Source: an uncultured Tidjanibacter sp.
GTDB taxonomy: Bacteria; Bacteroidota; Bacteroidia; Bacteroidales; Rikenellaceae
Reading direction: 5' to 3'
Length of the DNA: 64,000 nt
Assembly: GCA_947852905.1 (NCBI GenBank)
Contig: CANTVF010000001.1
Location: forward strand, 124,001-188,000
The position numbers and the translations under genes were made by a program. This document shows positions 8,356 through 17,586 of the stretch, in pieces. The notes under the pieces were generated by a model. That model worked only from the letters and a program-made list of their open reading frames with translations, was not told the DNA's origin and made no database searches. Within the stretch, counting starts at the first letter, position 1; each line of letters begins with the position of its first letter.

Positions 8356-11300
8356 TTACATTGCCGGCTCTATCTCTCCGAGATTGACGTACCAGACGTA
8401 ACCCGATACCTCCGTGTAGCCCATTTCTTTCAGCAGGTCGCCGTATCGGCGTACCTGACCGTCGTATTCCGTGCGGCGTGCAAGGCCGAACTTGTAGTCT
8501 ATCACGACGGCTTTCGAGCCTTTTGTCATCACCCTGTCGGGGCGATATCCCTTTCCGCCGGGCACTATTATGTCGTTTTCGTTGCGCACGTCGTCCCATG
8601 ATCCGTCGAACCATTCTCTTACGGTAGGGTTTGCTATTATATTTTCGAGATTGGCGTTTAGTTTATCGGCTTCTTCCGCGGATACGGCTCCGTTTTCCCT
8701 GAGCTGGACGATGTTACGGGTTATCTCGTCGAGCGTGGCCGATTCTGCGAAAATGGAGTGCAGCAGTACGCCGTAGTCGCGCGGGGAGAGACGTCCGTCG
8801 TTGGCGCTGTCTTCGGTATAACGTTGCGAATGCAGCCTGACGGCCATGCGGCCGGCGGTGTCTACCGTCAGGTAGCCGGGCAGCCGCGGAGGTTTTTGTG
8901 CGTCAGCGGAACAGTTAGTACCGGCCGTTCCGAAGCGTACCTCGCATCCGTCGTCAGTTACTGCGGTTTCGCCTTTGAGCAGGCCTATGCCGGCTTCCGT
9001 ACCGTTGCGCACAATGGCTTTGTCGAGCATCGCGCCGACGTTCTCGCTCTCTGCCTTGCCGGTACACGGCATCATGATGTGCAGCTCTTCGCGGGCACGG
9101 GTGAGGGCTACGTACAGCAGGTTGAGGTTGTCTATCTGCGACATTACGTATTCCCGGTAAAAGTCGGCGGCGAAATGCGAACAGCCCATCGCGTTTTTGT
9201 ATTTTACTGGAAAGCGTCCGGCTTTCGCGGCAGGAGTGCCTTCGGCGCCTTCCGACCATATCACCGATCCCGTTTTGGTCGTCATGCTCCAGTTGCAGTA
9301 CGGTATTATGACGGCTTTGTAACCCAATCCTTTACTGCGGTGTATGGTGTCTATCGTTATGGCGTTGCCTTCCGATGGCATCGGAATGGATTTCGTGCAG
9401 CCGTTTTCGTTCCACCATTTCAGGAACAGCGGAATGTCGGCCACGTTGCTGCGTGTGAAGGCGTTGATCTGTTCGTGCAACGCCTGTATATACGAAATAT
9501 CTTCGTCAGTTCTGCCGAGACCGTATTTCATGACGATGTTTTCGAACGCCTCTTCCGGCGGCATGAGTCCTATGCCGTGCAGGAATTCTTTTTCTTCCGG
9601 CGGCAACTCTTCCGGAAACGCCCTTCCGAGAAAACGGTTGTATACCGCGCGGTATATGCTGTTTTCGCCGGAGGAGAGGCTCATGCAGGTGACTATGAAG
9701 TTGACTGCCGCCGATCTGCCGATTTGTAGCGCGTCCTGAGTTATAATGTCGTAACAGTACGGTGAATCGGGATATTCGCTTTTGCGGGCGAGCAGCATGG
9801 AGGCTACTGCTGATGCCTGCGAGTTGGTACGGACGAGTATGGCTATCTCGCCTGCGCGGTAGCCGCGCGATTGCAGGTCTTCTACCGTTTCTATGACTGG
9901 CGGAACGGCCGGTTGTACGGTCTCGCCGTAGTAAGTAACGGAGACATACCCTTCGTCGCTGTCGTCGGCCGGATACTGCATGTAGTCTGCGTATGCCTTG
10001 CTTGCCGTGTCGTAAAGTTCGTCGTGCAGCGATTTGTCTATGCGTCCGGCGGCCAAAGCTTCGTCGAGGGCGCCGTTTATTCTGCCGCCTACGGTACGTA
10101 CCGAATCGCCTATGGCGGCGTTGATGAATTCGACTACCGTTTTGCGGCTACGGTAGTTGGTCTGGAGTGGAATGCGTACCGCATTGTCGAACTCTGTTCC
10201 GGCACGATCGGCGAGTATGCCCCAGTCGCCGCCGCGCCAACGGTATATGGATTGTTTGACGTCGCCTACCAGCAGTACGGGCGTATCCTCCGATTGCGAA
10301 ACGGCGTTTTTGAGCAAGGGCAGGAAGTTTTCCCATTGCATGGCCGACGTGTCCTGAAATTCGTCTATCATGAAATGGGAAAAGTAGTTGCCCGCTTTCT
10401 CGAAGATGAAGGGAGTGTCGTTGCCCGAAATGAGTTTAGACAACATGTCGTTTATCTCGGATATGTGTACGATATTTTCCTCACGAGATACCTCCGATAT
10501 TTTCTGTCTCAGATCGCCGAGCAGGGCGAAATTGCGGTAGTTTTCTCTAAGCAGGGAGGCGCTGTTTATGGCCTCAATGCCCGTATCGTATGCTGAGACT
10601 ATTGCTTGTAGCAGGGCGGTCAGTTGCGGCGACAGCGATTCCACGACAGCTTTGCGCGGCGATTTTGCCGACGCCCATTTCCCACTATCGAGCATGTCGA
10701 GTACACGTTTGCCGTATTGCGACAGAGTGCCTTCGGCTGTTTTGGCCACATATCCTGCCGCACCGCTTTTGTTGTAATTGAAGTCGCTGATATTCAGATT
10801 GTTATCTGCGGCTAATTTCATGAACTCTTTAGCCGGAGCCGTTATTGCTTCAGTGGCTTTTTCGGCGGCGGCCGTAGCCAGAGCTATTATTTTCTGAAGT
10901 TCTTTCTTGTCGGGTTGACGTTCGGATACGTGTTTCTTGTAGTCCTCCTTGAATAGCTCGCGGCCGAGATTCTGGAGTTCGCCGCGTATGTTCCATTGCT
11001 TGCCCTCCTCGATCTTGTCGTCCACGAATGCCTCTATCCAGCGGCGCAGTGTATCGTCGGAAGAGATCTGGTCTATCATGCGGTCGGCGGCGCTGTCCAG
11101 CAGGCTCTCGACCGGTAGTTCGAGGTTGAAGTTGAGGTCGATGCCGAGTTCCTTGATGAACGAACGGATGATCCGCTGGAAGAATTTGTCTATGGTGACC
11201 ACCGCGAAATGGTTGTAGTCGTGCAGTATCAGGCTCCGTACCGTTCGGGCGCGCGCGGTTATCTCTTCCGACGGCAGACCGAGTTCTTTCTGAAGACGGG

Positions 11301-11511
11301 GAGTGTATTCCTTTTCTTTGTCTTTAGCAATGTCGTTGATTTTGGATAGTATACGGCCTTTCATCTCTTCCGTAGCTTTATTCGTGAATGTGACGGCGAG
11401 TATGTGGCTGTAAAGTGTCGGGTCGGATATGACGTTGCGCACGTATTCGTATGCGAGGTTGTAGGTCTTGCCCGATCCGGCCGATGCGCTGACTATTTTT
11501 ACGTTACCCAT
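8356..11511 (-). CDS. AddA-like UvrD-family helicase/exonuclease
   Basis: A 1051-residue superfamily 1A helicase fused to a PD-(D/E)XK nuclease, as in AddA of AddAB recombinases. Helicase motifs in order are: Walker A SASAGSGKTY (8-17), AVTFTNKATEEMK, IDEFQDTS (motif II), VGDVKQSIYRWRGGD (III), TNYRSRKTVVEF (IV), TIHRSKGLGYKAVII (V) and YVALTRAREELHI (VI). The nuclease core is near residue 1003 (RPDRVM then VIDYKFG, followed by QVRRYGDL). The expected role is double-strand-break end processing and degradation of linear DNA. It is divergent from the AddB-like gene, with which it should form the complex. Confidence 0.9.
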   Translation of the reverse strand: MGNVKIVSASAGSGKTYNLAYEYVRNVISDPTLYSHILAVTFTNKATEEMKGRILSKINDIAKDKEKEYTPRLQKELGLPSEEITARARTVRSLILHDYNHFAVVTIDKFFQRIIRSFIKELGIDLNFNLELPVESLLDSAADRMIDQISSDDTLRRWIEAFVDDKIEEGKQWNIRGELQNLGRELFKEDYKKHVSERQPDKKELQKIIALATAAAEKATEAITAPAKEFMKLAADNNLNISDFNYNKSGAAGYVAKTAEGTLSQYGKRVLDMLDSGKWASAKSPRKAVVESLSPQLTALLQAIVSAYDTGIEAINSASLLRENYRNFALLGDLRQKISEVSREENIVHISEINDMLSKLISGNDTPFIFEKAGNYFSHFMIDEFQDTSAMQWENFLPLLKNAVSQSEDTPVLLVGDVKQSIYRWRGGDWGILADRAGTEFDNAVRIPLQTNYRSRKTVVEFINAAIGDSVRTVGGRINGALDEALAAGRIDKSLHDELYDTASKAYADYMQYPADDSDEGYVSVTYYGETVQPAVPPVIETVEDLQSRGYRAGEIAILVRTNSQASAVASMLLARKSEYPDSPYCYDIITQDALQIGRSAAVNFIVTCMSLSSGENSIYRAVYNRFLGRAFPEELPPEEKEFLHGIGLMPPEEAFENIVMKYGLGRTDEDISYIQALHEQINAFTRSNVADIPLFLKWWNENGCTKSIPMPSEGNAITIDTIHRSKGLGYKAVIIPYCNWSMTTKTGSVIWSEGAEGTPAAKAGRFPVKYKNAMGCSHFAADFYREYVMSQIDNLNLLYVALTRAREELHIMMPCTGKAESENVGAMLDKAIVRNGTEAGIGLLKGETAVTDDGCEVRFGTAGTNCSADAQKPPRLPGYLTVDTAGRMAVRLHSQRYTEDSANDGRLSPRDYGVLLHSIFAESATLDEITRNIVQLRENGAVSAEEADKLNANLENIIANPTVREWFDGSWDDVRNENDIIVPGGKGYRPDRVMTKGSKAVVIDYKFGLARRTEYDGQVRRYGDLLKEMGYTEVSGYVWYVNLGEIEPAM

Positions 11512-11572
11512 TTGCAGACTGTGATTGACAAGCTAAAAGTAATGAAAATAGTCGAAAGCCTTCGTTTACGCA

Positions 11573-11603
11573 TTGCATTTTCACGCTGAAAACGCTACCT
11601 TGG
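11573..11603 (+). promoter_or_regulatory. candidate promoter for the AddB-like gene
   Basis: TTGC at 11573-11576, 19 nt, then TACCTTGG at 11596-11603. The -7 box has one mismatch from TAnnTTTG. It supports translation starting at the GTG at 11668 (leader about 58 nt). Confidence 0.45.
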
Positions 11604-11667
11604 CCTTACGAATAGCGCCGTCCGGCTGCAAGTCGGTGGCGTGTGGATATTAATCGTTTTCATCTGC

Positions 11668-14565
11668 GTGAATACTTTTTTAGGCAATGTAGCCGAATAT
11701 CTTTACGACCGTTACGGCAGCGGCATATCCGATGTGAGGATAGTGCTGCCCAATACGCGTTCCAAGCTGTTTTTCATGGATGCGCTCGGCGGCATGATAG
11801 ACCGTCCAGTGTGGCAGCCTCATTACGTGACTATAGACGACCTGATGCGCGAGGTGTCCGGGTTGGCTCCCGTGGATCGTGTGCGTGCCGTAGTGGAGTT
11901 GTACGGCGTATATTCCCGGTACCATAAGGAGAGTTTCGATTCGTTCTATTTTTGGGGCGAAATGCTGCTGAACGATTTCGATCAGGTTGACAAGTATATG
12001 GTCGATGCCGAGATGCTTTTCTCCAACATATACGATCTCAAGGATATAGACTTCGGGACCTCCTATTTCAATTCGGATCAGCTCGAAGTCGTGCGCCGTT
12101 TCTGGGACGCTTTCGGCAGGGAAGACGGACTTTCGTCCGAGAAACGCGACTTCTTGTCCATATGGCGTTCGCTGGGCGCGATATACCATGAATTCCGGAA
12201 TCGTCTGGCGGCATCGGGAGTGGCTTATACTGGTATGATGCACCGTGAAGCCGCCTCCAAGATAAAGCGCGGAGAGGTGTCCGCAGAATGGAATTATCCT
12301 GTGGCTGTGGTGGGATTCAATGCATTGTCCGAGTGCGAGAAGGTGTTGTTCGACCATTTGAAGAACGTCTGCGATGCGGAGTTTTTCTGGGATTACGACG
12401 ATTATTATTTGTTGGACAGGCATCAGGAGGCAGGGCTGTTCGTCCGCGGAAATCTCGCGCGTTATCCGCAGCCTGCCGGATTCGTGAATCGTACGGACAA
12501 TTTTTCGGGACCCAAGAAGGTTCGTGCGGTGTCGGTGCCTTCCGGAGCGATACAATGCAAGTATGCGGCCGATTTTCTGCGCGATGTGGCCGCAGGTATG
12601 CTGGATGGCAGGGTGCCCGGAAAGGAGACTGCGATAGTGCTTACGGATGAGAATCTTTTGCTGCCGTTGCTGTATTCCATTCCGAAGGAGATAGGTGAAC
12701 TGAACGTTACAATGGGTTATCCGTTGCGTCAAACGCTCGCTTACAGTTTCGCCGAACGTCTGTTGCGTTTGCAGGTGCATACTCGCGGTAAAGGCGGCCA
12801 GACAGCGTTTTATCATGCGGACGCGACAGGTATTCTATCGCATCCGTTTGTCGCGGGGCTCGAAGGGGAAAAAGCGTCGGCCATACGTGCCGATATAATA
12901 TCGAAGTCGCGGATATACGTCAGTGAGTCGGCTTTCCGTACCGGCGGAGTCGTCGAGGCTATTTTCCGTAAGCAGGAGGATTGGCGCGGAGTGGCCGACT
13001 GGCTCGTGGAGATATTGTCGGCCGTGACGACCGTACCCGTCGCAGCGGTGAGCACAGAATCGGCAGGCGATGAGATACGTTTCCGGCGCGAGTATGCCGG
13101 CATAATAGCCGACACCGTCAGGCGGCTTTCCAATTCGCTTTCAGAGTGTGAAGTGGATATGAATGTGATGATGTTCTCATCGCTGGTACGCCGGGTATTG
13201 CAGAATGTACGCGTGCCGTATGAGGGGGAGCCGTTGCGAGGTATTCAGATCATGGGTATACTCGAAACGCGCAATCTGGATTTCGATAACGTCATGATAA
13301 TGTCGATGAACGACGATAACTTTCCGGGTAATCCGGCGGCGACCTCTTCGTTCATTCCGTACAATCTGCGTTTCGGTTACGGCCTGCCTACGCCGCAGCA
13401 CCATGACGGCGTATACGCCTACTATTTTTACCGTCTGTTGCAGCGGGCGTCGCTCGTCGATATGGTCTACTGTTCGCGGAGCGACGAGAACAGCAGCGGC
13501 GAACAGAGCCGTTATATATATCAGCTTGAATACGAATCGTCGCACGATGTGGAGCGCGTCGATTTCGGTCTCGATGTCGGCATTTCACCGGAGCAGCCCA
13601 TCGTCGTGGGTAAGGACACCGCTGTTATGACAGCGCTCGCGGAGTATCTCGACGGCGGGGGACGTACCATGTCGCCGACGGCATTGAACGCCTATCTGGA
13701 TTGTCCTTTGAAGTTTTATTTCCGTTATGTGGCGCGGTTGAAGCCGGATGACGAGGTGAACGAAGATATCGACATGCCGATGTTCGGGACCATTCTGCAC
13801 AAGGCCATGGAACTGTTGTACCGTCCGTTGGTAGGGCGTCGCGATCCGTCTGCAGCCATAAGGTCGCTGATAGGGAGCGAGGCCGTTACCGCTGCTGTCG
13901 ACGATGCTATCGGGGAGGCGTTCTATCACGGGGAGAAGTTCTCGGCTGACGACTGCGAAGGCGGGCTGCTAATGGTGCGCGACATAGTGATACGATACAT
14001 AAACCGTAATATTTTGCCGTTCGACAGCCGCCTCGAAGGGTTTACCGTAGAGGCTCTCGAGTACGATCTGGATGCGGAGTTCGGGTTCGAGACTAAAGAC
14101 GGGCGGCATTCCATAGTTTTCGGCGGTATGGCCGACAGGGTCGATATGCTTTCGGACGGCAGCGTCCGTATCGTCGATTACAAAACCGGCTCGCCGCATG
14201 CCGATTTCGCCGGGGTGGGGGCTTTGTTCGACAGGGACGACAAAGGCAGGAATCCGGCCGTGTTGCAGACATTGCTATATTCCATGATCGTTACGCGTAT
14301 GCAGGAGTCCGGCGGTATGCCGGGGCACGGCGTATGTCCGGTGCTGTACTATGTAAGGCTGATGAACAGACCAGATTATTCGCCCGTATTGAAAGAGAAG
14401 GGCGGTAGTGTCGTTTCGGATTACGAACCATACCGCGAGGACTTCGAAGAGGGGCTCGGCAGGTTGCTCGGCGAATTGTTCGACGGCGGAGCGCCTTTCG
14501 TCCAGTGCGAGGATACCAAGCCGTGTGCGTACTGCGATTTCGCCGTTATATGTCGCCGTAACTGA
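11668..14565 (+). CDS. AddB-like PD-(D/E)XK nuclease
   Basis: A 965-residue partner of the AddA-like helicase, with an inactivated-helicase body and a C-terminal RecB-type nuclease. The nuclease core is around residue 836 (GGMADRVDML, then IVDYKTGS). Four cysteines that would form an AddB-type iron-sulphur staple are visible: one in LDCPLKFYFRYV (near 677) and three in CAYCDFAVIC at the C-terminus. I chose the GTG at 11668 (reading VNTFLGNVAEYLY) over the GTG at 11641. Family members begin near FLxxVA, and the extra nine residues are hydrophobic and unlike the family. The expected role is nuclease for the second strand at DNA ends. Confidence 0.85.
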   Translation: MNTFLGNVAEYLYDRYGSGISDVRIVLPNTRSKLFFMDALGGMIDRPVWQPHYVTIDDLMREVSGLAPVDRVRAVVELYGVYSRYHKESFDSFYFWGEMLLNDFDQVDKYMVDAEMLFSNIYDLKDIDFGTSYFNSDQLEVVRRFWDAFGREDGLSSEKRDFLSIWRSLGAIYHEFRNRLAASGVAYTGMMHREAASKIKRGEVSAEWNYPVAVVGFNALSECEKVLFDHLKNVCDAEFFWDYDDYYLLDRHQEAGLFVRGNLARYPQPAGFVNRTDNFSGPKKVRAVSVPSGAIQCKYAADFLRDVAAGMLDGRVPGKETAIVLTDENLLLPLLYSIPKEIGELNVTMGYPLRQTLAYSFAERLLRLQVHTRGKGGQTAFYHADATGILSHPFVAGLEGEKASAIRADIISKSRIYVSESAFRTGGVVEAIFRKQEDWRGVADWLVEILSAVTTVPVAAVSTESAGDEIRFRREYAGIIADTVRRLSNSLSECEVDMNVMMFSSLVRRVLQNVRVPYEGEPLRGIQIMGILETRNLDFDNVMIMSMNDDNFPGNPAATSSFIPYNLRFGYGLPTPQHHDGVYAYYFYRLLQRASLVDMVYCSRSDENSSGEQSRYIYQLEYESSHDVERVDFGLDVGISPEQPIVVGKDTAVMTALAEYLDGGGRTMSPTALNAYLDCPLKFYFRYVARLKPDDEVNEDIDMPMFGTILHKAMELLYRPLVGRRDPSAAIRSLIGSEAVTAAVDDAIGEAFYHGEKFSADDCEGGLLMVRDIVIRYINRNILPFDSRLEGFTVEALEYDLDAEFGFETKDGRHSIVFGGMADRVDMLSDGSVRIVDYKTGSPHADFAGVGALFDRDDKGRNPAVLQTLLYSMIVTRMQESGGMPGHGVCPVLYYVRLMNRPDYSPVLKEKGGSVVSDYEPYREDFEEGLGRLLGELFDGGAPFVQCEDTKPCAYCDFAVICRRN

Positions 14566-14830
14566 TGCCGGGTATCGTAAGCGTATGTGGGTGATTCCCG
14601 TCCTGAGTGTTTTTTGTAACGGGGTATTTCGATGGCGCATTAGGATTGTTCTATGATGAGACCGATACAGGCCGTTCGTATGGCCGTGTGCGTTGCGGAG
14701 AATGTTTCCGGATAAGTTACTCGGCGTCATAATTTGTTGCGACGGGTATTTTGCAACGCTACCTAAAATTTGTTATTGTTCCTGTGGAGTATTTTTCTCA
14801 ATTTTGTGCCGGTAAAAAACAGATTGGCTT

Positions 14831-17200
14831 ATGCGTCTTTCCGATTTGCAGACAGGTCATAGCGCCGTAATTCTCAAAGTGCTGGGGCATGGCGGGTTCC
14901 GACGGCGTATCATGGAGATGGGCTTTGTCCGCGGCAAGAGGGTGGAGGTGTTGCAGAATGCTCCGCTCAAGGATCCTATCAAATACAAGATTATGGGTTA
15001 CGAGGTTTCGCTGCGACGCAGCGAGGCCGGGATGATAGAGGTGATAACCGAAGAGGAAGCGCGTAGCAGAGCCATATCGGAAGGTCTGTCGTACGGGACT
15101 TCGGCTAACGATGCGGCAGTGATCGCAGGCGAGATAGACCGTTCCAAGAAACGTATAAACATAGCGCTGGTCGGCAATCCCAACAGCGGAAAGACGTCGC
15201 TGTTCAATGCGGCGTCCGGCAGTCACGAACATGTCGGCAATTATAGCGGCGTGACCGTAGACGCTAAATACGGGCACATGCGCTACAAGGGTTACGAGTT
15301 CGACATATACGACCTGCCCGGTACGTACGCTCTTTCGGCATATACTCCGGAGGAGGTGTATGTGCGCCGTCAGTTGTTCGAACATACGCCCGATGTGGTA
15401 ATCAACGTGGTGACTGCCTCAAATCTTGAGAGGAATCTTTACCTTACTACGGAACTGATCGACATAAACCTACGTATGGTCGTGGCGCTCAATATGTACG
15501 ACGAACTCGAACAGGACGGAGCGCAGCTCGATTACAAGTTGCTGGGCGAATTGTTCGGCGTGCCTATGGTACCTACCGTATCGCGATCCGGACATGGGCT
15601 GGACAAGCTTTTCGATACCGTCATACAGCTGTACGAGGACGAAGCGGAGACATGCGCGCGCCATATACATATTAACCACGGGAAATGCATAGAGGAGAGT
15701 GTGGAAAAACTCGTGGCGGAACTGAAAAAAGACAATACGCTCGATAAGTACCATACGCGTTATCTCGCTCTCAAGCTGCTCGAAGGGGACGGCGAGGTGG
15801 AGCGCATATTGAAGCATTGTGCCGGATTCGAAGAGTGGAAAGCTGTCCGCGACAGGGAGGTGGCACGGATAGAGAAGGAGCTGGGCGAGGATATAGAGAC
15901 TGCCGTCGCTAACGAAAAGTACGGATTCATTGCCGGCGCTCTGAAAGAGACATATGTGCCGGGACGCCACGAGAAGGAGCGTACGGCTAATATCATAGAT
16001 ACGATAGTGACGCACAAGGTTTGGGGATATCCCATATTCCTGTTCCTGATGTGGCTCATGTTCGAGGCTACTTTCGTGCTGGGGGCCTATCCTATGGAAT
16101 GGATAGAAAACGGCGTCGGGGCGTTGTCGGAGTGGTTGGGCGGCATCATGAACGAGGGGCCGTTGAAAGACCTCGTAATAGACGGTGTGATAGGCGGCGT
16201 GGGAGGCGTCATCGTTTTCCTGCCCAATATAGTCATACTGTATCTTTTCATTGCGCTCATGGAGGATTCCGGCTATATGGCTCGTGCGGCGTTCATAATG
16301 GACAAGGTGATGCACAAGATAGGTCTGCACGGCAAATCGTTCATTCCGCTTATCATGGGATTCGGTTGCAACGTGCCGGCCATAATCGCGACGAGAACTA
16401 TCGAGAGCCGCAGCAGCCGGCTGATAACGATTCTGATAAACCCGTTCATGTCGTGCGGGGCGCGTCTGCCGGTATTTCTGCTCATGGCGGGTATCTTCTA
16501 TCCGCGCAATGCCGGAACGGTGCTCTTCTTCCTGTATATGTTGGGAATAGTCGTGGCAGTCGTAACGGCCAAATTGCTGCGCCGCTTCATGTTCCGTAAG
16601 GACGAAACCCCGTTTGTCATGGAGTTGCCTCCGTACAGGGTGCCGACCACGAAAAGCGTGCTCCGTCATATGTGGGAACGGGCTGCCATGTACCTTAAGA
16701 AAATGGGCGGCCTCATTCTGGTTGCTTCGGTGTGCGTATGGTTCCTGAGTTATTTCCCGCGTCACGACGATCCTGTCGTGCAGGAGGAGAAGTCGTATAT
16801 CGGTCAGATCGGCCATTTCATAGAACCGGTCGTGGAGCCGTTGGGACTTAACTGGAAAGCGAGCGTCGCATTTCTTACCGGTACGGTAGCCAAGGAGGTT
16901 ACGGTGAGTACGCTCGGGGTGCTGTATGCCGGAAGTGCTGACGTGGAGGACGATTCCGCAGTGCTTTCGCAGAGGCTTACCGAAGTCAATCCGGCTACTG
17001 GAGTGCCCGATTTCAATAAAGCCAACGCTCTCGCCTTTCTCGTGTTCGTGCTGTTGTACGTCCCTTGTATAGCCACGCTGGTGGCTATCAAGCAGGAGGC
17101 CGGAGGGTGGCGCTGGGCGGCGTTCTCGTTCCTGTACAACACAATGGTCGCATGGATCGTATCGTTCATAGTATATAGGATAGCCCTGTTGTTTATTTAG
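14831..17200 (+). CDS. feoB: fused FeoA-FeoB ferrous iron transporter
   Basis: A 789-residue Fe(II) uptake protein carrying FeoA and FeoB in one chain. FeoA (SH3-like) occupies about residues 1-75. A linker leads to the FeoB G domain with G1 GNPNSGKTS near 114-122, switch region GNYSGVTVDAK and G3 DLPG. The membrane part (from about 395) carries the two Gate repeats, including the GFGCNVPAI segment with its conserved Cys. GTP binding in the cytosol gates Fe(II) entry across the inner membrane. The small Cys-rich gene follows after 8 nt. The fusion is common in Bacteroidetes. No Fur box could be identified by eye upstream. Confidence 0.96.
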   Translation: MRLSDLQTGHSAVILKVLGHGGFRRRIMEMGFVRGKRVEVLQNAPLKDPIKYKIMGYEVSLRRSEAGMIEVITEEEARSRAISEGLSYGTSANDAAVIAGEIDRSKKRINIALVGNPNSGKTSLFNAASGSHEHVGNYSGVTVDAKYGHMRYKGYEFDIYDLPGTYALSAYTPEEVYVRRQLFEHTPDVVINVVTASNLERNLYLTTELIDINLRMVVALNMYDELEQDGAQLDYKLLGELFGVPMVPTVSRSGHGLDKLFDTVIQLYEDEAETCARHIHINHGKCIEESVEKLVAELKKDNTLDKYHTRYLALKLLEGDGEVERILKHCAGFEEWKAVRDREVARIEKELGEDIETAVANEKYGFIAGALKETYVPGRHEKERTANIIDTIVTHKVWGYPIFLFLMWLMFEATFVLGAYPMEWIENGVGALSEWLGGIMNEGPLKDLVIDGVIGGVGGVIVFLPNIVILYLFIALMEDSGYMARAAFIMDKVMHKIGLHGKSFIPLIMGFGCNVPAIIATRTIESRSSRLITILINPFMSCGARLPVFLLMAGIFYPRNAGTVLFFLYMLGIVVAVVTAKLLRRFMFRKDETPFVMELPPYRVPTTKSVLRHMWERAAMYLKKMGGLILVASVCVWFLSYFPRHDDPVVQEEKSYIGQIGHFIEPVVEPLGLNWKASVAFLTGTVAKEVTVSTLGVLYAGSADVEDDSAVLSQRLTEVNPATGVPDFNKANALAFLVFVLLYVPCIATLVAIKQEAGGWRWAAFSFLYNTMVAWIVSFIVYRIALLFI

Positions 17201-17208
17201 TCGAGACG

Positions 17209-17394
17209 ATGGATCAGATGATTATCGTATGCGCCATTGGCATAGTGTTATTGGCGTATTTGCTTTGGAAGCTATATAAGATGTTTTTTAAGAAGGGATA
17301 CAAGCATGTATGCCACAACTGTCCTCACGGGTGCGAGTGCAACAAGTCCAAAGTTATCCGTGACGGCTGTCATAAGAACGGCCCTGACGATTGA
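17209..17394 (+). CDS. FeoB-associated Cys-rich membrane protein
   Basis: A 61-residue protein with one N-terminal transmembrane helix (residues about 4-25), a basic stretch, and a cytosolic tail carrying CHNCPHGCEC and one more Cys near the end. This fits the FeoB-associated Cys-rich family (FeoC-like in position, not in fold). It lies 8 nt after feoAB and is followed by a terminator. A role in Fe(II) handoff or in stabilising FeoB is inferred from neighbourhood. Confidence 0.88.
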   Translation: MDQMIIVCAIGIVLLAYLLWKLYKMFFKKGYKHVCHNCPHGCECNKSKVIRDGCHKNGPDD

Positions 17395-17416
17395 ATTGTA
17401 GCGTTTCCGAAATAAG

Positions 17417-17451
17417 AAAAGTCCTGCGCCTTAGCGGGACTTTTCTGTTTT
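17417..17451 (+). terminator. terminator of the feo operon
   Basis: An 11-bp stem (17417-17427 with 17434-17444, one G-U pair) with a 6-nt loop and a T-rich tail. Confidence 0.75.
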
Positions 17452-17510
17452 GTGTTGTCGAGAACGCTTTTGTGTCGTGAAATTCGTACCAGTTGTGCGG
17501 AAGTTCCGGA

Positions 17511-17556
17511 AACGAAAACCCGCAGGGATTGTTTTTACGAATCTCTGCGGGTTTTT
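17511..17556 (-). terminator. bidirectional terminator between feo operon and MFS gene
   Basis: A 12-bp stem (17519-17530 with 17540-17551, one mismatch or G-U pair) has T-runs on both sides. It lies just downstream of the minus-strand MFS gene and backs up the feo terminator. Confidence 0.75.
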
Positions 17557-17586
17557 GAATTTCTGGGAAGTCTCCGGTAAGGAGAA

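Noticed and set aside
15470-16816. A 448-codon minus-strand frame opposite feoB.
   Set aside because: Shadow of feoAB; rich in His, Arg and Gln with no motif.
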